From NCBI RefSeq assembly GCF_000308755.1, contig NZ_BAGF01000006.1, forward strand, positions 124,001-188,000: 64,000 nt of DNA. The letters are read 5' to 3'. The position numbers and the translations under genes are program-made. Below are positions 18,658 to 27,008 of this stretch, piece by piece. Source of the DNA: Nocardia pneumoniae NBRC 100136 (GTDB lineage Bacteria > Actinomycetota > Actinomycetes > Mycobacteriales > Mycobacteriaceae). The notes under the pieces are model-generated. The model saw only the letters and a program-made list of their open reading frames with translations, had not been told where the DNA came from and searched no databases. Numbering within the stretch: the stretch's first letter is position 1; every line of letters starts with the position of its first letter.

Positions 18658-19233
18658 CTATCTCTCGTGGGGTTTGCCACATCCGCTGCCGGGCCACCCC
18701 GTGGAGTCGTCGCACTCCACGGGGTCGTTCCGTGTTCTGCTGAATGGCGTTGCGCCGCAAGGGCGTTGCTGCGTCGTTTCTTCGTAATGGATGTCGTACT
18801 CGGCGGCGATGGGATTGATCTTCACCGGGTCCAGCGCCCCGTCGGTGAGTACCGACGGTCCTGCCTCGAAAAGGTCCTCGAGGTAGCACTCCCAACCGCC
18901 GGGGGAGGAGATCTGCAGTACGCGCGGCGGTGGCTGCGATCCGCACCGCAGGGCGTGCGGCACGCCGCGCGGCAGGAGCACGAACGTGCCTTCGGTCGCC
19001 GTGAACGTCCGGTCGTCGAACTCGACGTCGAGCGCGCCCGCCAGCACGTAAACGCACTCGTCCGCGACATGGTGGATGTGCCGTGGGATGTCGCGCGCGA
19101 GGGTCACTTCCAGCAGAGAGAACCTGCCTTCGGTGTCGGCGGTCGTGGCTTTGACGGCGAACGCGGGCGGGAGCGGCACGCGGCCCGGTCGTACTTCGCC
19201 GGGGCCGAGCAGGTGGAAACGATCGTCGGACAT
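18658..19233 (-). CDS. Cupin-domain protein with odd C-terminal extension
   Basis: 191 residues. The cupin core is clear: VTLARDIPRHIHHVADECVYVLAGALDVEF (metal His/His/Glu) and GTFVLLPRGVPHALRCG (second His). The core would normally end near residue 150 (IAAEYDIHYEE); the last 40 residues (TTQQRPCGATPFSRTRNDP...) are low-complexity-like and contain a 12-bp perfect hairpin in the DNA. This suggests an eroded stop and read-through past an old terminator. ATG 19233 chosen over the frame opening at 19323. Divergent TetR at 19308 is the likely regulator through the palindrome at 19265. Confidence 0.75.
   Translation of the reverse strand: MSDDRFHLLGPGEVRPGRVPLPPAFAVKATTADTEGRFSLLEVTLARDIPRHIHHVADECVYVLAGALDVEFDDRTFTATEGTFVLLPRGVPHALRCGSQPPPRVLQISSPGGWECYLEDLFEAGPSVLTDGALDPVKINPIAAEYDIHYEETTQQRPCGATPFSRTRNDPVECDDSTGWPGSGCGKPHER
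18696..18725 (-). terminator. Perfect 12-bp hairpin inside the cupin 3' end
   Basis: ACCCCGTGGAGT (18696-18707), loop CGTCGC, ACTCCACGGGGT (18714-18725). Placed within the annotated C-terminal extension, so it looks like the terminator of a formerly shorter cupin gene. Confidence 0.5.
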
Positions 19234-19264
19234 GGAACTGCTACCCTTCGTAGATATAAACGGA

Positions 19265-19283
19265 ACCGGAATCCGATTCCGGT
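19265..19283. promoter_or_regulatory. TetR operator between cupin and TetR genes
   Basis: ACCGGAATC-C-GATTCCGGT is a perfect 9+1+9 inverted repeat located between the divergent starts at 19233 and 19308. The size and place fit a TetR-dimer operator. Confidence 0.75.
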
Positions 19284-19307
19284 TAACTGAATCCGAAGGG
19301 ATCGTCA

Positions 19308-19907
19308 GTGTCAAGGCCGCCATCGCCCCGCAAATCGCGCGCGGACGCCACGCTCAACCGCGCCCGGATCATCGCCGCGGCCCGCACGTTGTTCGCCGAG
19401 CGTGGCGCGGCGGTGCAGTTACCCGAGATCGCTCGGGCCGCCGGAGTGGGCATCGGCACCGTGTATCGCCATTTCCCCGCCCATGCGGAGCTCATCGAGG
19501 CCGCGGCCGAGCAGCGCTTCGCCGAGATCGAGGATTTCGCCCGCACCGAATGCCTGCGGGGTGCCGAGCCGGGCCAGGGGCTTGCCCGCTACCTGAGCCA
19601 TGTCGGCGAGGTGCTGACGGCCGATCGTGGATTGTCCGCGGCGATCGCCGCAGCGCGCGAGTCGACGGGCAGCGAACCGCGGGGTGCGGCCAGGGCCCGG
19701 CTCGAAGCCGTGATCGGCGAACTGATCGAGCGAGACCGGGAAGCGGGAACGCTGCGCGGCGACTGCACGCCCGGTGACGTCTACCTGATCGTCGGCGCCC
19801 TGTCGGCGACGATCAGCAGCGGTAGCGGCGACTGGCGGCGTCTGGTGGAGATCGTCCTCGACGGTCTGCGTCCGAAGGGCGATCGAGTGGGTGACCGGCG
19901 CGGGTGA
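19308..19907 (+). CDS. TetR-family repressor
   Basis: 199 residues. N-terminal helix-turn-helix: NRARIIAAARTLFAERGAAV, then LPEIARAAGVGIGTVYRHFPAHAELIEAA. The C-terminal ligand-binding part is divergent. GTG 19308 with GAAGGG upstream. It faces the cupin gene across a perfect 19-bp palindrome, so it most likely represses the cupin and itself. Ligand not inferable. Confidence 0.85.
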   Translation: MSRPPSPRKSRADATLNRARIIAAARTLFAERGAAVQLPEIARAAGVGIGTVYRHFPAHAELIEAAAEQRFAEIEDFARTECLRGAEPGQGLARYLSHVGEVLTADRGLSAAIAAARESTGSEPRGAARARLEAVIGELIERDREAGTLRGDCTPGDVYLIVGALSATISSGSGDWRRLVEIVLDGLRPKGDRVGDRRG

Positions 19908-20010
19908 GTGCGTCTGCGACGTCGCGGCGGCGGCAGCCGCCCGGCTCGGGACTCGACGACACATGGACGCTGAGACGGCACGCAATGCGACGCCGTCGAC
20001 ACCGAGACGT

Positions 20011-20036
20011 GCGCATCGACAACGGAATCGATGCGC
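20011..20036 (-). terminator. Hairpin after fadE33
   Basis: GCGCATCGA, 8-base loop, TCGATGCGC: perfect 9-bp stem 7 bases beyond the fadE33 stop, between convergent fadE33 and TetR genes. Confidence 0.6.
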
Positions 20037-20043
20037 CCGGCCC

Positions 20044-21099
20044 TCAGGCCGACCGGGTCAGCGGCCGTCGCGGCGTGCCGAACAACTGAGCGTCCGCGTG
20101 GGCGCGCTTGAAGAACAAATGCGCGTCGTGCTCCCAGGTGATCGCGATGCCGCCGTGCAGCTGGACGGTCTCGGCCGCGATGGCGGTGAGCGCTTCCGAG
20201 CAGTGCACGCGGGCAACCCATACGTCCTCGGCGGCCGACGGGCTGTTCGCCGCCACCGCCGCCGTGGCCGCGGCGGACGCGGACCTGGCCGATTCCAGCA
20301 GCACGTACATGTCCGCCATGCGGTGCTTGAGCGCCTGGAAGCTGCCGATCACCCGGCCGAACTGCACTCGGGACTTGGCGTAGTCCACGGTCATCTCCAG
20401 GCAGCGATCCGCCGCGCCGACCTGCTCGGCGGCGACGGCGGCCCAGGCGATCTCGTGCAGCCGGGCGAGGGTCGCCGCCGGATCGCCGGACCCGAGTCGG
20501 CGGGCGGGCGCCGCGGCGAAGGCGATCTCGGCGAGTTTCCGGGTGGGGTCCATGGTCGGCGCGGACCGCCGGGTGACGCCCGCCGCCGTCGGCTCGACTT
20601 CGAAGAGACCGCCCCGGGTCACGACGACGAGGGTGTCCGCGGACATCCCGTCGAGCACGTAGTGCGCGGTCCCGGTCAGGACACCGTCCGTCTCGTGCAC
20701 GCCCGGCTCGTCCCAGCCGCTCTCGCCCGCCCAGCAGACCGCGATCGCCCTGGTGCCCTCGGCGACCTCGGGCAACAGCCGCGCGCACGCCTCGGCGTCA
20801 CCCGACAGCAGCACGGCTTGCGCACCGAGCACGGCCGACCCGAGCATCGGCACCCCGGCGAGTGTGCGGCCCAATTCGCCGACCACCAGCAGTGATTCCA
20901 CCAGGCTCGCCCCGAAGCCGCCGTACTCCTCGGGAATCGCCAGCGCCGCGACGCCGATCTGCTCGCACAGCAGCCGCCACAGGGCCGGGTCGTAACCGAG
21001 TTCGGTGTCCATCGCGGCCCGCACCGCCGCGGACCCGGCGTGCTTGGTCAGCAGGGCGCGGACCGAGGCGAGGAATTCCTGGTGTTCGGCGCTGCTCAT
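20044..21099 (-). CDS. fadE33: FadE33-like acyl-CoA dehydrogenase subunit
   Basis: 351 residues, last gene of the fadD3 operon. Acyl-CoA dehydrogenase fold: IPEEYGGFGASLVESLLVVGELG in the N-terminal helical part, VDYAKSRVQFGRVIGSFQALKHRMADMY and VQLHGGIAITWEHDAHLFFKRA in the C-terminal part. Shorter and more divergent than FadE31, as known for the partner subunits of mycobacterial alpha2beta2 steroid dehydrogenases that act on HIP-derived CoA esters. ATG 21099 overlaps the fadE32 stop (ATGA). FadE33 rather than FadE32 is assigned from gene order only. Confidence 0.8.
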   Translation of the reverse strand: MSSAEHQEFLASVRALLTKHAGSAAVRAAMDTELGYDPALWRLLCEQIGVAALAIPEEYGGFGASLVESLLVVGELGRTLAGVPMLGSAVLGAQAVLLSGDAEACARLLPEVAEGTRAIAVCWAGESGWDEPGVHETDGVLTGTAHYVLDGMSADTLVVVTRGGLFEVEPTAAGVTRRSAPTMDPTRKLAEIAFAAAPARRLGSGDPAATLARLHEIAWAAVAAEQVGAADRCLEMTVDYAKSRVQFGRVIGSFQALKHRMADMYVLLESARSASAAATAAVAANSPSAAEDVWVARVHCSEALTAIAAETVQLHGGIAITWEHDAHLFFKRAHADAQLFGTPRRPLTRSA

Positions 21100-22127
21100 G
21101 CGATCCCCCGTTCGGCGCGATCCCGCTCGGTCTCCTCGCGCAGCGCGCGGGCGATCCGGGAGCGGTGCAAATCCGTTGTGCCCCAGGCCGAACGCAAGGC
21201 GGTCACCTTGGTCAGCCACAGCGAGAGGTCGTACTCGGCGGTGTAGCCGATGGCGCCGTGCACTTGGAGGGCGGCGCGGGCCGCGCGGTAAGCCGCGTCG
21301 CCGCAGGCGATCACGGCGGCCGACACGTCCCGGCCACGGGTGGGTCCGGTCATGGTCAGCGCGGCGCGGTAGAGCAGAGGCTCGGCCAGATCCAGCGCGA
21401 TCAGCACGTCGGCGAGCTTCTGCTTCACGGCCTGGAATTCACCGATCGGCTTGCCGAATTGTTTGCGCTGCTTGGCGTATTCGGTCGAAGCGTGCAGCAG
21501 CGCCCGCCCAGCGCCGAGCAACTGGGCCGCGCAAGCCAGCGCACCGGTGTCGAATCCCGCCGTGGCGGCCTCGCGGACCTGTTCCCCCTCGGCGACGGCG
21601 TCGTCGGCGGCCACGGTGAACAAGCGCCGTGCGGGATCGATCGATCGCGTCAGGCCGGTGCGGTGCCCGGTGGAGAGCCGTGTTCCTTCGGCCAGGAGGA
21701 CGACCTCGGCGGTATCGGCATCCAGCGCGACGCCGCTGCGGCCGGGCGCATCGAACGCGACAGTGCCCAGCGCCACGCCGCTCGCGAAGTCCGGCAACCA
21801 CCGCGCGGCCGAACTCGGATCCGGAAGTGCTTGCAGCAGTGCCGGAAGCGCGGCGGCCGTCTCCACCAGCGGTCCCGGCACGGCCGCACGTCCGATCTCG
21901 TGGAAGGCGACGACGAGGTCGATCGGCTCGGCGCCGAGGCCGCCGTGCCGCTCCGCGACGGCCAAGCCGAGCACACCGGCCTCGGCCAGCTGCCGGATCA
22001 GGGCGCGGCCCGGTCCCGGATCGCCCGACGCCCACGCGCGCACCGCGGCGGGCGTGCGGCCCGCGTCCAGCAGTTTGCGCAGGCTGGCGCCGAAATCGAG
22101 TTGTTCGGGGCTGAGCGCGAATCTCAT
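21096..22127 (-). CDS. fadE32: FadE32-like acyl-CoA dehydrogenase subunit
   Basis: 343 residues: MRFALSPEQLDFGASLRKLL, LAVAERHGGLGAEPIDLVVAFHEIGRA, then STEYAKQRKQFGKPIGEFQAVKQKLADV and QVHGAIGYTAEYDLSLWLTK. A short acyl-CoA dehydrogenase partner subunit. Its ATG overlaps the fadE31 stop and its stop overlaps the fadE33 start, both ATGA, so FadE31, 32 and 33 should be made in matched amounts, as expected of hetero-oligomers. Step: alpha,beta-dehydrogenation during ring C/D degradation; exact substrate not fixed here. Confidence 0.82.
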   Translation of the reverse strand: MRFALSPEQLDFGASLRKLLDAGRTPAAVRAWASGDPGPGRALIRQLAEAGVLGLAVAERHGGLGAEPIDLVVAFHEIGRAAVPGPLVETAAALPALLQALPDPSSAARWLPDFASGVALGTVAFDAPGRSGVALDADTAEVVLLAEGTRLSTGHRTGLTRSIDPARRLFTVAADDAVAEGEQVREAATAGFDTGALACAAQLLGAGRALLHASTEYAKQRKQFGKPIGEFQAVKQKLADVLIALDLAEPLLYRAALTMTGPTRGRDVSAAVIACGDAAYRAARAALQVHGAIGYTAEYDLSLWLTKVTALRSAWGTTDLHRSRIARALREETERDRAERGIA

Positions 22128-23266
22128 CGGCCGCTTCCTCTCGGTAGTCCGAGCAGCCGCTCGGCGATGATGTTGCGCTGGATCTCGTTGGTGCCCGCGT
22201 AGATCGGGCCGGACAGCGCGAACAGGTATCCGTCGGTCCACGGGCCGGAGCGTTCGGCCGCCGCGCCGAGCACCTCGAGCGCGGTCTCGTGCATGGCGAT
22301 GTCGAGTTCGGACCAGAACACCTTGGTGATGGAGGATTCCGCGCCCAGCTTGCCGCCCTCGTCGAGCCGGGTGACCGTGCCGAAGGTGTGCAGCCGGTAT
22401 GCCTCGCTGCCGATCCACGCGTCGACGACCGCGTCGCGCTGCGCTGTGTTGTCGTGATCGCCGGTGTCGAGCCACAGATCGATCAGCCGCCGGGCGGTGG
22501 CGCTGAACCGGCCCGGGCTGCGCAGCGAGAGGCCGCGTTCGTTGCTGGAGGTGCTCATCGCCACCCGCCAGCCCTCGCCGGGCGCGCCGATCACGTCCCG
22601 ATCGGGCACGAAGACGTCGTCGAGGAAGATCTCCGCGAACCCGGGCTCGCCGTCCAGCTGCGGAATCGGACGCACGGACACGCCGTCGGCGCTCAACGGG
22701 AACATCACATAGGTCAGGCCCTTGTGCCGCTCGGCCTCCGGGTCGCTGCGGAACAGCCCGAACGCCCAGTCCGCGAAGGCGGCGCGCGAGCTCCACGTTT
22801 TCTGGCCGCTCAGCAGCCAGCCGCCGGTGGTGCGCCGGGCGGTGGAGCGGATACCGGCCAGGTCGCTGCCCGCCTCCGGCTCGGACCACGCCTGCGCCCA
22901 GATGTCGTCGCCGCGCGCCATCCGCGGCATGATCCGCGCGAGTTGCTCCGGCGTGCCGTGCTCGAACAGCGTCGGCGCCAGCAGGAAGATGCCGTTCTGG
23001 CTGACCCGCCCAGGCGCGCCCGCCGCGTAGTACTCCTGCTCGAACAGCACCCATTCCAGCAGCGAGGCGTCGCGCCCGCCGAACTCCTCTGGCCAGGCGA
23101 CCACGGAGAGCCGGGCGTCGGCGAGGGTGCGCTCCCAGGCGCGGTGCGCCTCGAATCCGGCCTTCGTGTCCATCGAGGGCAGCGGCTGCGCGGGTTTGTT
23201 GGCGGCCAGGAATTCGCGGACCTCCCGCTGGAATTCCCGCGTCGCCTGGTCGAGATCCAGATCCAC
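22124..23266 (-). CDS. fadE31: FadE31-like acyl-CoA dehydrogenase
   Basis: 380 residues, the full-length member of the trio: VVAWPEEFGGRDASLLEWVLFEQEYYAAGAP, IWAQAWSEPEAGSDLAGIRSTA (flavin contact), LLSGQKTWSSRAAFADWAFGL, ending GPIYAGTNEIQRNIIAERLLGLPRG. GTG 23266 shares a base with the stop of the upstream hydratase (TAGTG); the reading frame runs on upstream antisense to that gene and is ignored there. Known KstR2-regulon enzyme of HIP breakdown in relatives. Confidence 0.85.
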   Translation of the reverse strand: MDLDLDQATREFQREVREFLAANKPAQPLPSMDTKAGFEAHRAWERTLADARLSVVAWPEEFGGRDASLLEWVLFEQEYYAAGAPGRVSQNGIFLLAPTLFEHGTPEQLARIMPRMARGDDIWAQAWSEPEAGSDLAGIRSTARRTTGGWLLSGQKTWSSRAAFADWAFGLFRSDPEAERHKGLTYVMFPLSADGVSVRPIPQLDGEPGFAEIFLDDVFVPDRDVIGAPGEGWRVAMSTSSNERGLSLRSPGRFSATARRLIDLWLDTGDHDNTAQRDAVVDAWIGSEAYRLHTFGTVTRLDEGGKLGAESSITKVFWSELDIAMHETALEVLGAAAERSGPWTDGYLFALSGPIYAGTNEIQRNIIAERLLGLPRGSGR

Positions 23267-24171
23267 TACGTCGTTCCGTTCTGTTCTGCGGTGCTCGCGG
23301 AAGCCTTCATCGACTTGGCGTTCATGCCGCCCAGCGAGTCGGCGCCGACCTCGGCGTTGTGCGCGTGGGCGAAGTGGTGCAGACCGAAGACCGAGTCCAT
23401 GCCCGATCGCATGCCCATCAGGTCCTCGGCCTGGTTGACCGCTTTCTTGGTCAGCGCGAGACCGAATTGCGGCATGGTGGCGATCTTTTCGGCCAGCGCC
23501 AAGGTCTCCGCTTCGAGCTCGGCGCGCGGCACCACCCGGTTGACCATGCCCCACTCTTTGGCCTGGGCCGCGCCGAACCGGTCGCCGGTGAACAAGAACT
23601 CCTTGGCCGCGCGCGGACCCATCACCCAGGGGTGCGCGAAGTATTCGACGCCCGGAATGCCCATGCGGACGACCGGATCGGAGAAGAATGCGTCATCGGA
23701 GGCGATGATCAGATCGCACACCCAGGCCAGCATGAGCCCGCCCGCGATGCAGGCGCCCTGCACCATGGCGATGGTCGGCTTGGGAATCTCCCGCCAGCGG
23801 CGGCACATGCCGAGATAGACCTCGAGCTCCCTGGCGAAGCGCTGATCGCCGCCGACCCGGTCGACGTGGTCCCACCACAGCGCGGCCTTGTTCTGGTATC
23901 GCACGTGGTGGTCGCGGCCCGGCGTGCCGATGTCGTGCCCGGCGCTGAAGTGCTTTCCGTTGCCCGCCAGGACGATCACTCCGACTTCGGGGTCCTCCAC
24001 GGCGCGCTCGAAGGCGGCGTCGAGCGCGTAGGTCATCACCGAGTTCTGCGCGTTGCGGTAGTCCGGCCGGTTCAGCGTGACGATCGCGACGCGACCTCGC
24101 CGCTCGTAGGTGACCACCTCGCCCTCGTCCGGGATGGCCGGACCCTCGTTCGGGGTTGCCGGTTGCGACAT
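23266..24171 (-). CDS. Enoyl-CoA hydratase/isomerase within the fadD3 operon
   Basis: 301-residue crotonase: RVAIVTLNRPDYRNAQNSVM, LAGNGKHFSAGHDIGTPGRDHH (oxyanion-hole strand), MVQGACIAGGLMLAWVCDLIIASDDAFFSDPV and a long C-terminal VFGLHHFAHAHNAEVGADSLGG. It resembles the group annotated EchA13 in mycobacteria. Sits between fadD3 and fadE31, a place that is empty in the M. tuberculosis order as I know it. ATG 24171 shares a base with the fadD3 stop; its stop overlaps fadE31. Probably hydrates a C/D-ring enoyl-CoA made by FadE31-33. Confidence 0.8.
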   Translation of the reverse strand: MSQPATPNEGPAIPDEGEVVTYERRGRVAIVTLNRPDYRNAQNSVMTYALDAAFERAVEDPEVGVIVLAGNGKHFSAGHDIGTPGRDHHVRYQNKAALWWDHVDRVGGDQRFARELEVYLGMCRRWREIPKPTIAMVQGACIAGGLMLAWVCDLIIASDDAFFSDPVVRMGIPGVEYFAHPWVMGPRAAKEFLFTGDRFGAAQAKEWGMVNRVVPRAELEAETLALAEKIATMPQFGLALTKKAVNQAEDLMGMRSGMDSVFGLHHFAHAHNAEVGADSLGGMNAKSMKASASTAEQNGTT

Positions 24172-25724
24172 TACGACTTCTCCTCACGTAGTTGACGCTT
24201 GAGCACTTTCCCGGCGGCGCTGTAGGGCAGCTGGTCGCGGAATTCGACGAACCGCGGCACCTTGAAATTGGCCAGCACGGTGCTGGCGTGGGCGAGCACC
24301 TGGTCCTCGGTGAGCGCCGAACCGGGCCTGCGCACCACGAACGCCTTGCCCACCTCGCCCATCCTGTCGTCGGGCACCCCGATGACGGCGGATTCGGCTA
24401 CGCCGTCCAACCGGGCCAGCGCCTGCTCGACCTCGGCCGGATAGACGTTGAAGCCGCCGGAGATGTACATGTCCTTGAGCCGGTCGGTGATCTTCAGATA
24501 CCCGCGCTCATCGATCACGCCGACGTCGCCGGTGTGCAACCAGCCGTCGGCGTCGATCGCCTCGGCGGTGCTGTCCGGGTCGTCCAGGTATCCGAGCATG
24601 ACGTTGGGTCCGCGCAGCAGCACCTCGCCCGCCTCGCCCAGCCGCAGTTCGAAATCCGCGATCGGCCTGCCGCAGGTGTTCGCGATGGTCTCGGCGTCGT
24701 CTTCGGCGCGGCACATGGTGCCGAAGCCCGCGGCCTCGGACAGGCCGTAGGCGGTGATGACGACATCGAAGTCGAGCTCCGAGCGCATCCGCTCGATCAG
24801 CACCACCGGCACCGTCGCCGCGCCGGTGACGGCCACCCGCAGGCTGCTCAGGTCGAACCGGTCGCGGTCGGGGAAGTCCAGGATCGTCTGGTAGATGGTC
24901 GGCGGGCCGGGCAGCACCGTGACCTTCTCCGCGCCGATCAGCCGCATCGTCTCCGGCACGTCGAAGGTCGCCTGCGGGATGATCGTGGCGCCGGTGACCA
25001 GGCAGGCGAGAATGCCCGCCTTGTAACCGAAATTGTGGAAGAACGGACTGATCACCAGGTACCGGTCGTCGCGGCGCAAGGTGGCGCATTCGGCCCACGC
25101 TCGCACCACCGCGAGCGCCTGCCGGTGCGCGACCAGGGTGCCTTTGCTGCGCCCGGTGGTACCGGAGGTGAACAGGATGTCGGAGATTTCATCCGGCCGC
25201 ACCGCCGCCGCGCGATTCTCGGCCTCGGCCACCGTGACCTGTTCGGCGACGATCGCCAGTTCCGACCAGTCCAGCGCGGCGATGTCCATGTTCTCGGTAC
25301 CCGGTTCGACCGGAATCACCACGACCGTGTCGATGGCCAGATCCGGGGCGGCGGCGTGGAGTTCCGCGAGCCGGTCGCGGCCGAGGAACGTTCCCGCGAT
25401 GAACAGCGCCTTCGCCCGCACCCGGTGCAGGACGTCGGCGGCCTCTTCGGCGACGTAGCGCGTGTTCAACGGCACCAGCGCCGCTCCGGCGTAGTGCGCG
25501 GCGAGCGCGGCGATCACCCAGTGCTGGGTGTTGGGCGCCCATATGGCCACCCGGTCACCCGCCCGCACGCCGCGCGCGATGAGCGCCCGCGCCACGTCCT
25601 GGACCGACTCGAGCAGATCGGCCCAGCTCAGCCGGACCGCGCCAGTCGCTACCGCGGGGGCGGCCCCGAATGTGCGCGCGGCGTGATGCAGTGCCATCGG
25701 TGTCGTTTGTGCAGGGGTTGTCAC
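24171..25724 (-). CDS. fadD3: FadD3, HIP-CoA synthetase
   Basis: 517-residue ANL-superfamily acyl-CoA synthetase that activates HIP, the propionate side chain of the C/D-ring fragment freed by HsaD; this commits rings C/D to degradation. Motifs: ILFTSGTTGRSKGTLVAHR (P-loop), ITAYGLSEAAGFGT, WLHTGDVGVIDERGYLKITDRLKDMYISGGFNVYP and C-terminal Lys in AAGKVLKRQLRE. GTG 25724 has AAGGA upstream. First gene of fadD3-ech-fadE31-fadE32-fadE33, divergent from fadE30 under a shared KstR2 motif. Confidence 0.92.
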   Translation of the reverse strand: MTTPAQTTPMALHHAARTFGAAPAVATGAVRLSWADLLESVQDVARALIARGVRAGDRVAIWAPNTQHWVIAALAAHYAGAALVPLNTRYVAEEAADVLHRVRAKALFIAGTFLGRDRLAELHAAAPDLAIDTVVVIPVEPGTENMDIAALDWSELAIVAEQVTVAEAENRAAAVRPDEISDILFTSGTTGRSKGTLVAHRQALAVVRAWAECATLRRDDRYLVISPFFHNFGYKAGILACLVTGATIIPQATFDVPETMRLIGAEKVTVLPGPPTIYQTILDFPDRDRFDLSSLRVAVTGAATVPVVLIERMRSELDFDVVITAYGLSEAAGFGTMCRAEDDAETIANTCGRPIADFELRLGEAGEVLLRGPNVMLGYLDDPDSTAEAIDADGWLHTGDVGVIDERGYLKITDRLKDMYISGGFNVYPAEVEQALARLDGVAESAVIGVPDDRMGEVGKAFVVRRPGSALTEDQVLAHASTVLANFKVPRFVEFRDQLPYSAAGKVLKRQLREEKS

Positions 25725-25769
25725 GGTTGTCCTTACCGTCCGCGAGCCAGTTATGCGCGCGCTCTACAA

Positions 25770-25783
25770 AGCAAGTGCTTGGT
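25770..25783. promoter_or_regulatory. KstR2 operator between fadD3 and fadE30
   Basis: AGCAAGTGCTTGGT fits the KstR2 consensus AnCAAGnnCTTGnT completely. Located 46 bases from the fadD3 start and 16 bases before the fadE30 GTG. A -10-like TATCCT (25788-25793) sits just downstream, 6 bases before the GTG. Confidence 0.88.
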
Positions 25784-25799
25784 AGGTTATCCTACCGGC

Positions 25800-27008
25800 G
25801 TGGGTGCGATCCAGACCTCAGAATCCGATACCGCCGCGCCGGACGGCCGGTTCTCCGACGCGCGATTCGCCGCCGAGGTGCGCGAGTGGCTGGAGGAGAA
25901 CCTCAGCGGAGAATTCCGCGCGCTGCGCGGCCTCGGCGGCCCCGGCCGCGAACACGAGGCGTTCGACGAGCGCCTGGCCTGGGACCGGCATCTGGCCGCC
26001 GCGGGATGGACCTGCCTGGGCTGGCCGAAGGAATACGGCGGCCGCGAGGCGACCGTGCGGCAGCAAGTGATCTTCCACGAGGAGTACGCCAAGGCCAACG
26101 CGCCCGCGCGGGTGTCGCACGTGGGTGAAGAACTGCTCGGCCCGACCCTGCTCGCCTTCGGCACCGAAGCCCAGAAGGATCGGTTCCTTCCCGGCATCCG
26201 CACCGTCAGCGAACTGTGGTGTCAGGGTTATTCGGAACCGGGCGCCGGCTCGGACCTGGCCGCGATCACCACCTCGGCGCACCTGGAGGGCGACGAGTGG
26301 TCGATCAACGGGCAGAAGATCTGGACGTCGCTGGCCCACGTGGCCGACTGGTGCTTCGTCGTCGCCCGCACCGAGCGCGGTTCCACCCGGCACAAAGGCC
26401 TGTCCTACCTGCTGGTTCCGATGAAGCAGCCGGGCATCGACGTGCGTCCGATCATCCAGCTCACCGGGACCTCGGAGTTCAACGAGGTGTTCTTCGACGA
26501 CGCCCGCACGGCCGCGGACCTGGTGGTCGGCGAACCGGGTGACGGCTGGCGGATCGCCATGGGCACGCTCACCTTCGAACGCGGTATCTCCACTCTCGGT
26601 CAGCAGATCCGGTTCGCCCGCGAACTGGCCGACATCGAGGCGCTGGCCCACCGCACCGGCGCGGCCGACGACCCGCTGATCGCCGACCGGATCGACCGGG
26701 CCTGGGTCGGCCTGCGCGTGCTGCGCGCGCACGCCATGCGCACGATGGAGGGCGCCGGAGTGGACGACGGCGGCGGCCAGGCATCGGTGGCGAAACTGCT
26801 GTGGGCCAACTGGCATCGCGGACTCGGCGAGCTGGCGATGGCCGTGCTCGGCGCCCGCGGCCTGGTGGCGGAGGGCGACGATCTCGACGAATGGCAGCGG
26901 CTGTACCTGTTCACCCGCGCCGACACCATCTACGGAGGTTCGAACGAAGTGCAGCGCAACATCATCGCCGAGCGGGTGCTCGGACTGCCGCGCGAGGCGC
27001 GCCCGTGA
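25800..27008 (+). CDS. fadE30: FadE30 acyl-CoA dehydrogenase
   Basis: 402 residues. FadE30 carries out an early dehydrogenation of the HIP-CoA side chain. Segments: CLGWPKEYGGREATVRQQVIFHEEYAKANAP, WCQGYSEPGAGSDLAAITTSA, INGQKIWTSLAHVADWCF, and the terminal TIYGGSNEVQRNIIAERVLGLPRE. GTG 25800 is taken because it lies directly after the KstR2 site and a TATCCT box; there is no ribosome site, so a leaderless mRNA is inferred. The upstream open frame is only the antisense of fadD3. Overlaps ipdF by 4 bases (GTGA). Confidence 0.9.
   Translation: MGAIQTSESDTAAPDGRFSDARFAAEVREWLEENLSGEFRALRGLGGPGREHEAFDERLAWDRHLAAAGWTCLGWPKEYGGREATVRQQVIFHEEYAKANAPARVSHVGEELLGPTLLAFGTEAQKDRFLPGIRTVSELWCQGYSEPGAGSDLAAITTSAHLEGDEWSINGQKIWTSLAHVADWCFVVARTERGSTRHKGLSYLLVPMKQPGIDVRPIIQLTGTSEFNEVFFDDARTAADLVVGEPGDGWRIAMGTLTFERGISTLGQQIRFARELADIEALAHRTGAADDPLIADRIDRAWVGLRVLRAHAMRTMEGAGVDDGGGQASVAKLLWANWHRGLGELAMAVLGARGLVAEGDDLDEWQRLYLFTRADTIYGGSNEVQRNIIAERVLGLPREARP

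Noticed and set aside
18640-18660. IdeR/DtxR iron box
   Set aside because: Only the TAGGCTAAC core matches; the outer positions differ, so iron control is not supported.
21096-23054. 652-codon minus frame joining fadE31 and fadE32
   Set aside because: The upstream part is fadE31 in another frame; fadE32 begins at the coupled ATG 22127.
24192-25799. Plus-strand extension giving a 938-codon frame ending in fadE30
   Set aside because: The first ~536 codons are antisense to fadD3; real FadE30 homology begins at the GTG 25800 right after the KstR2 site.
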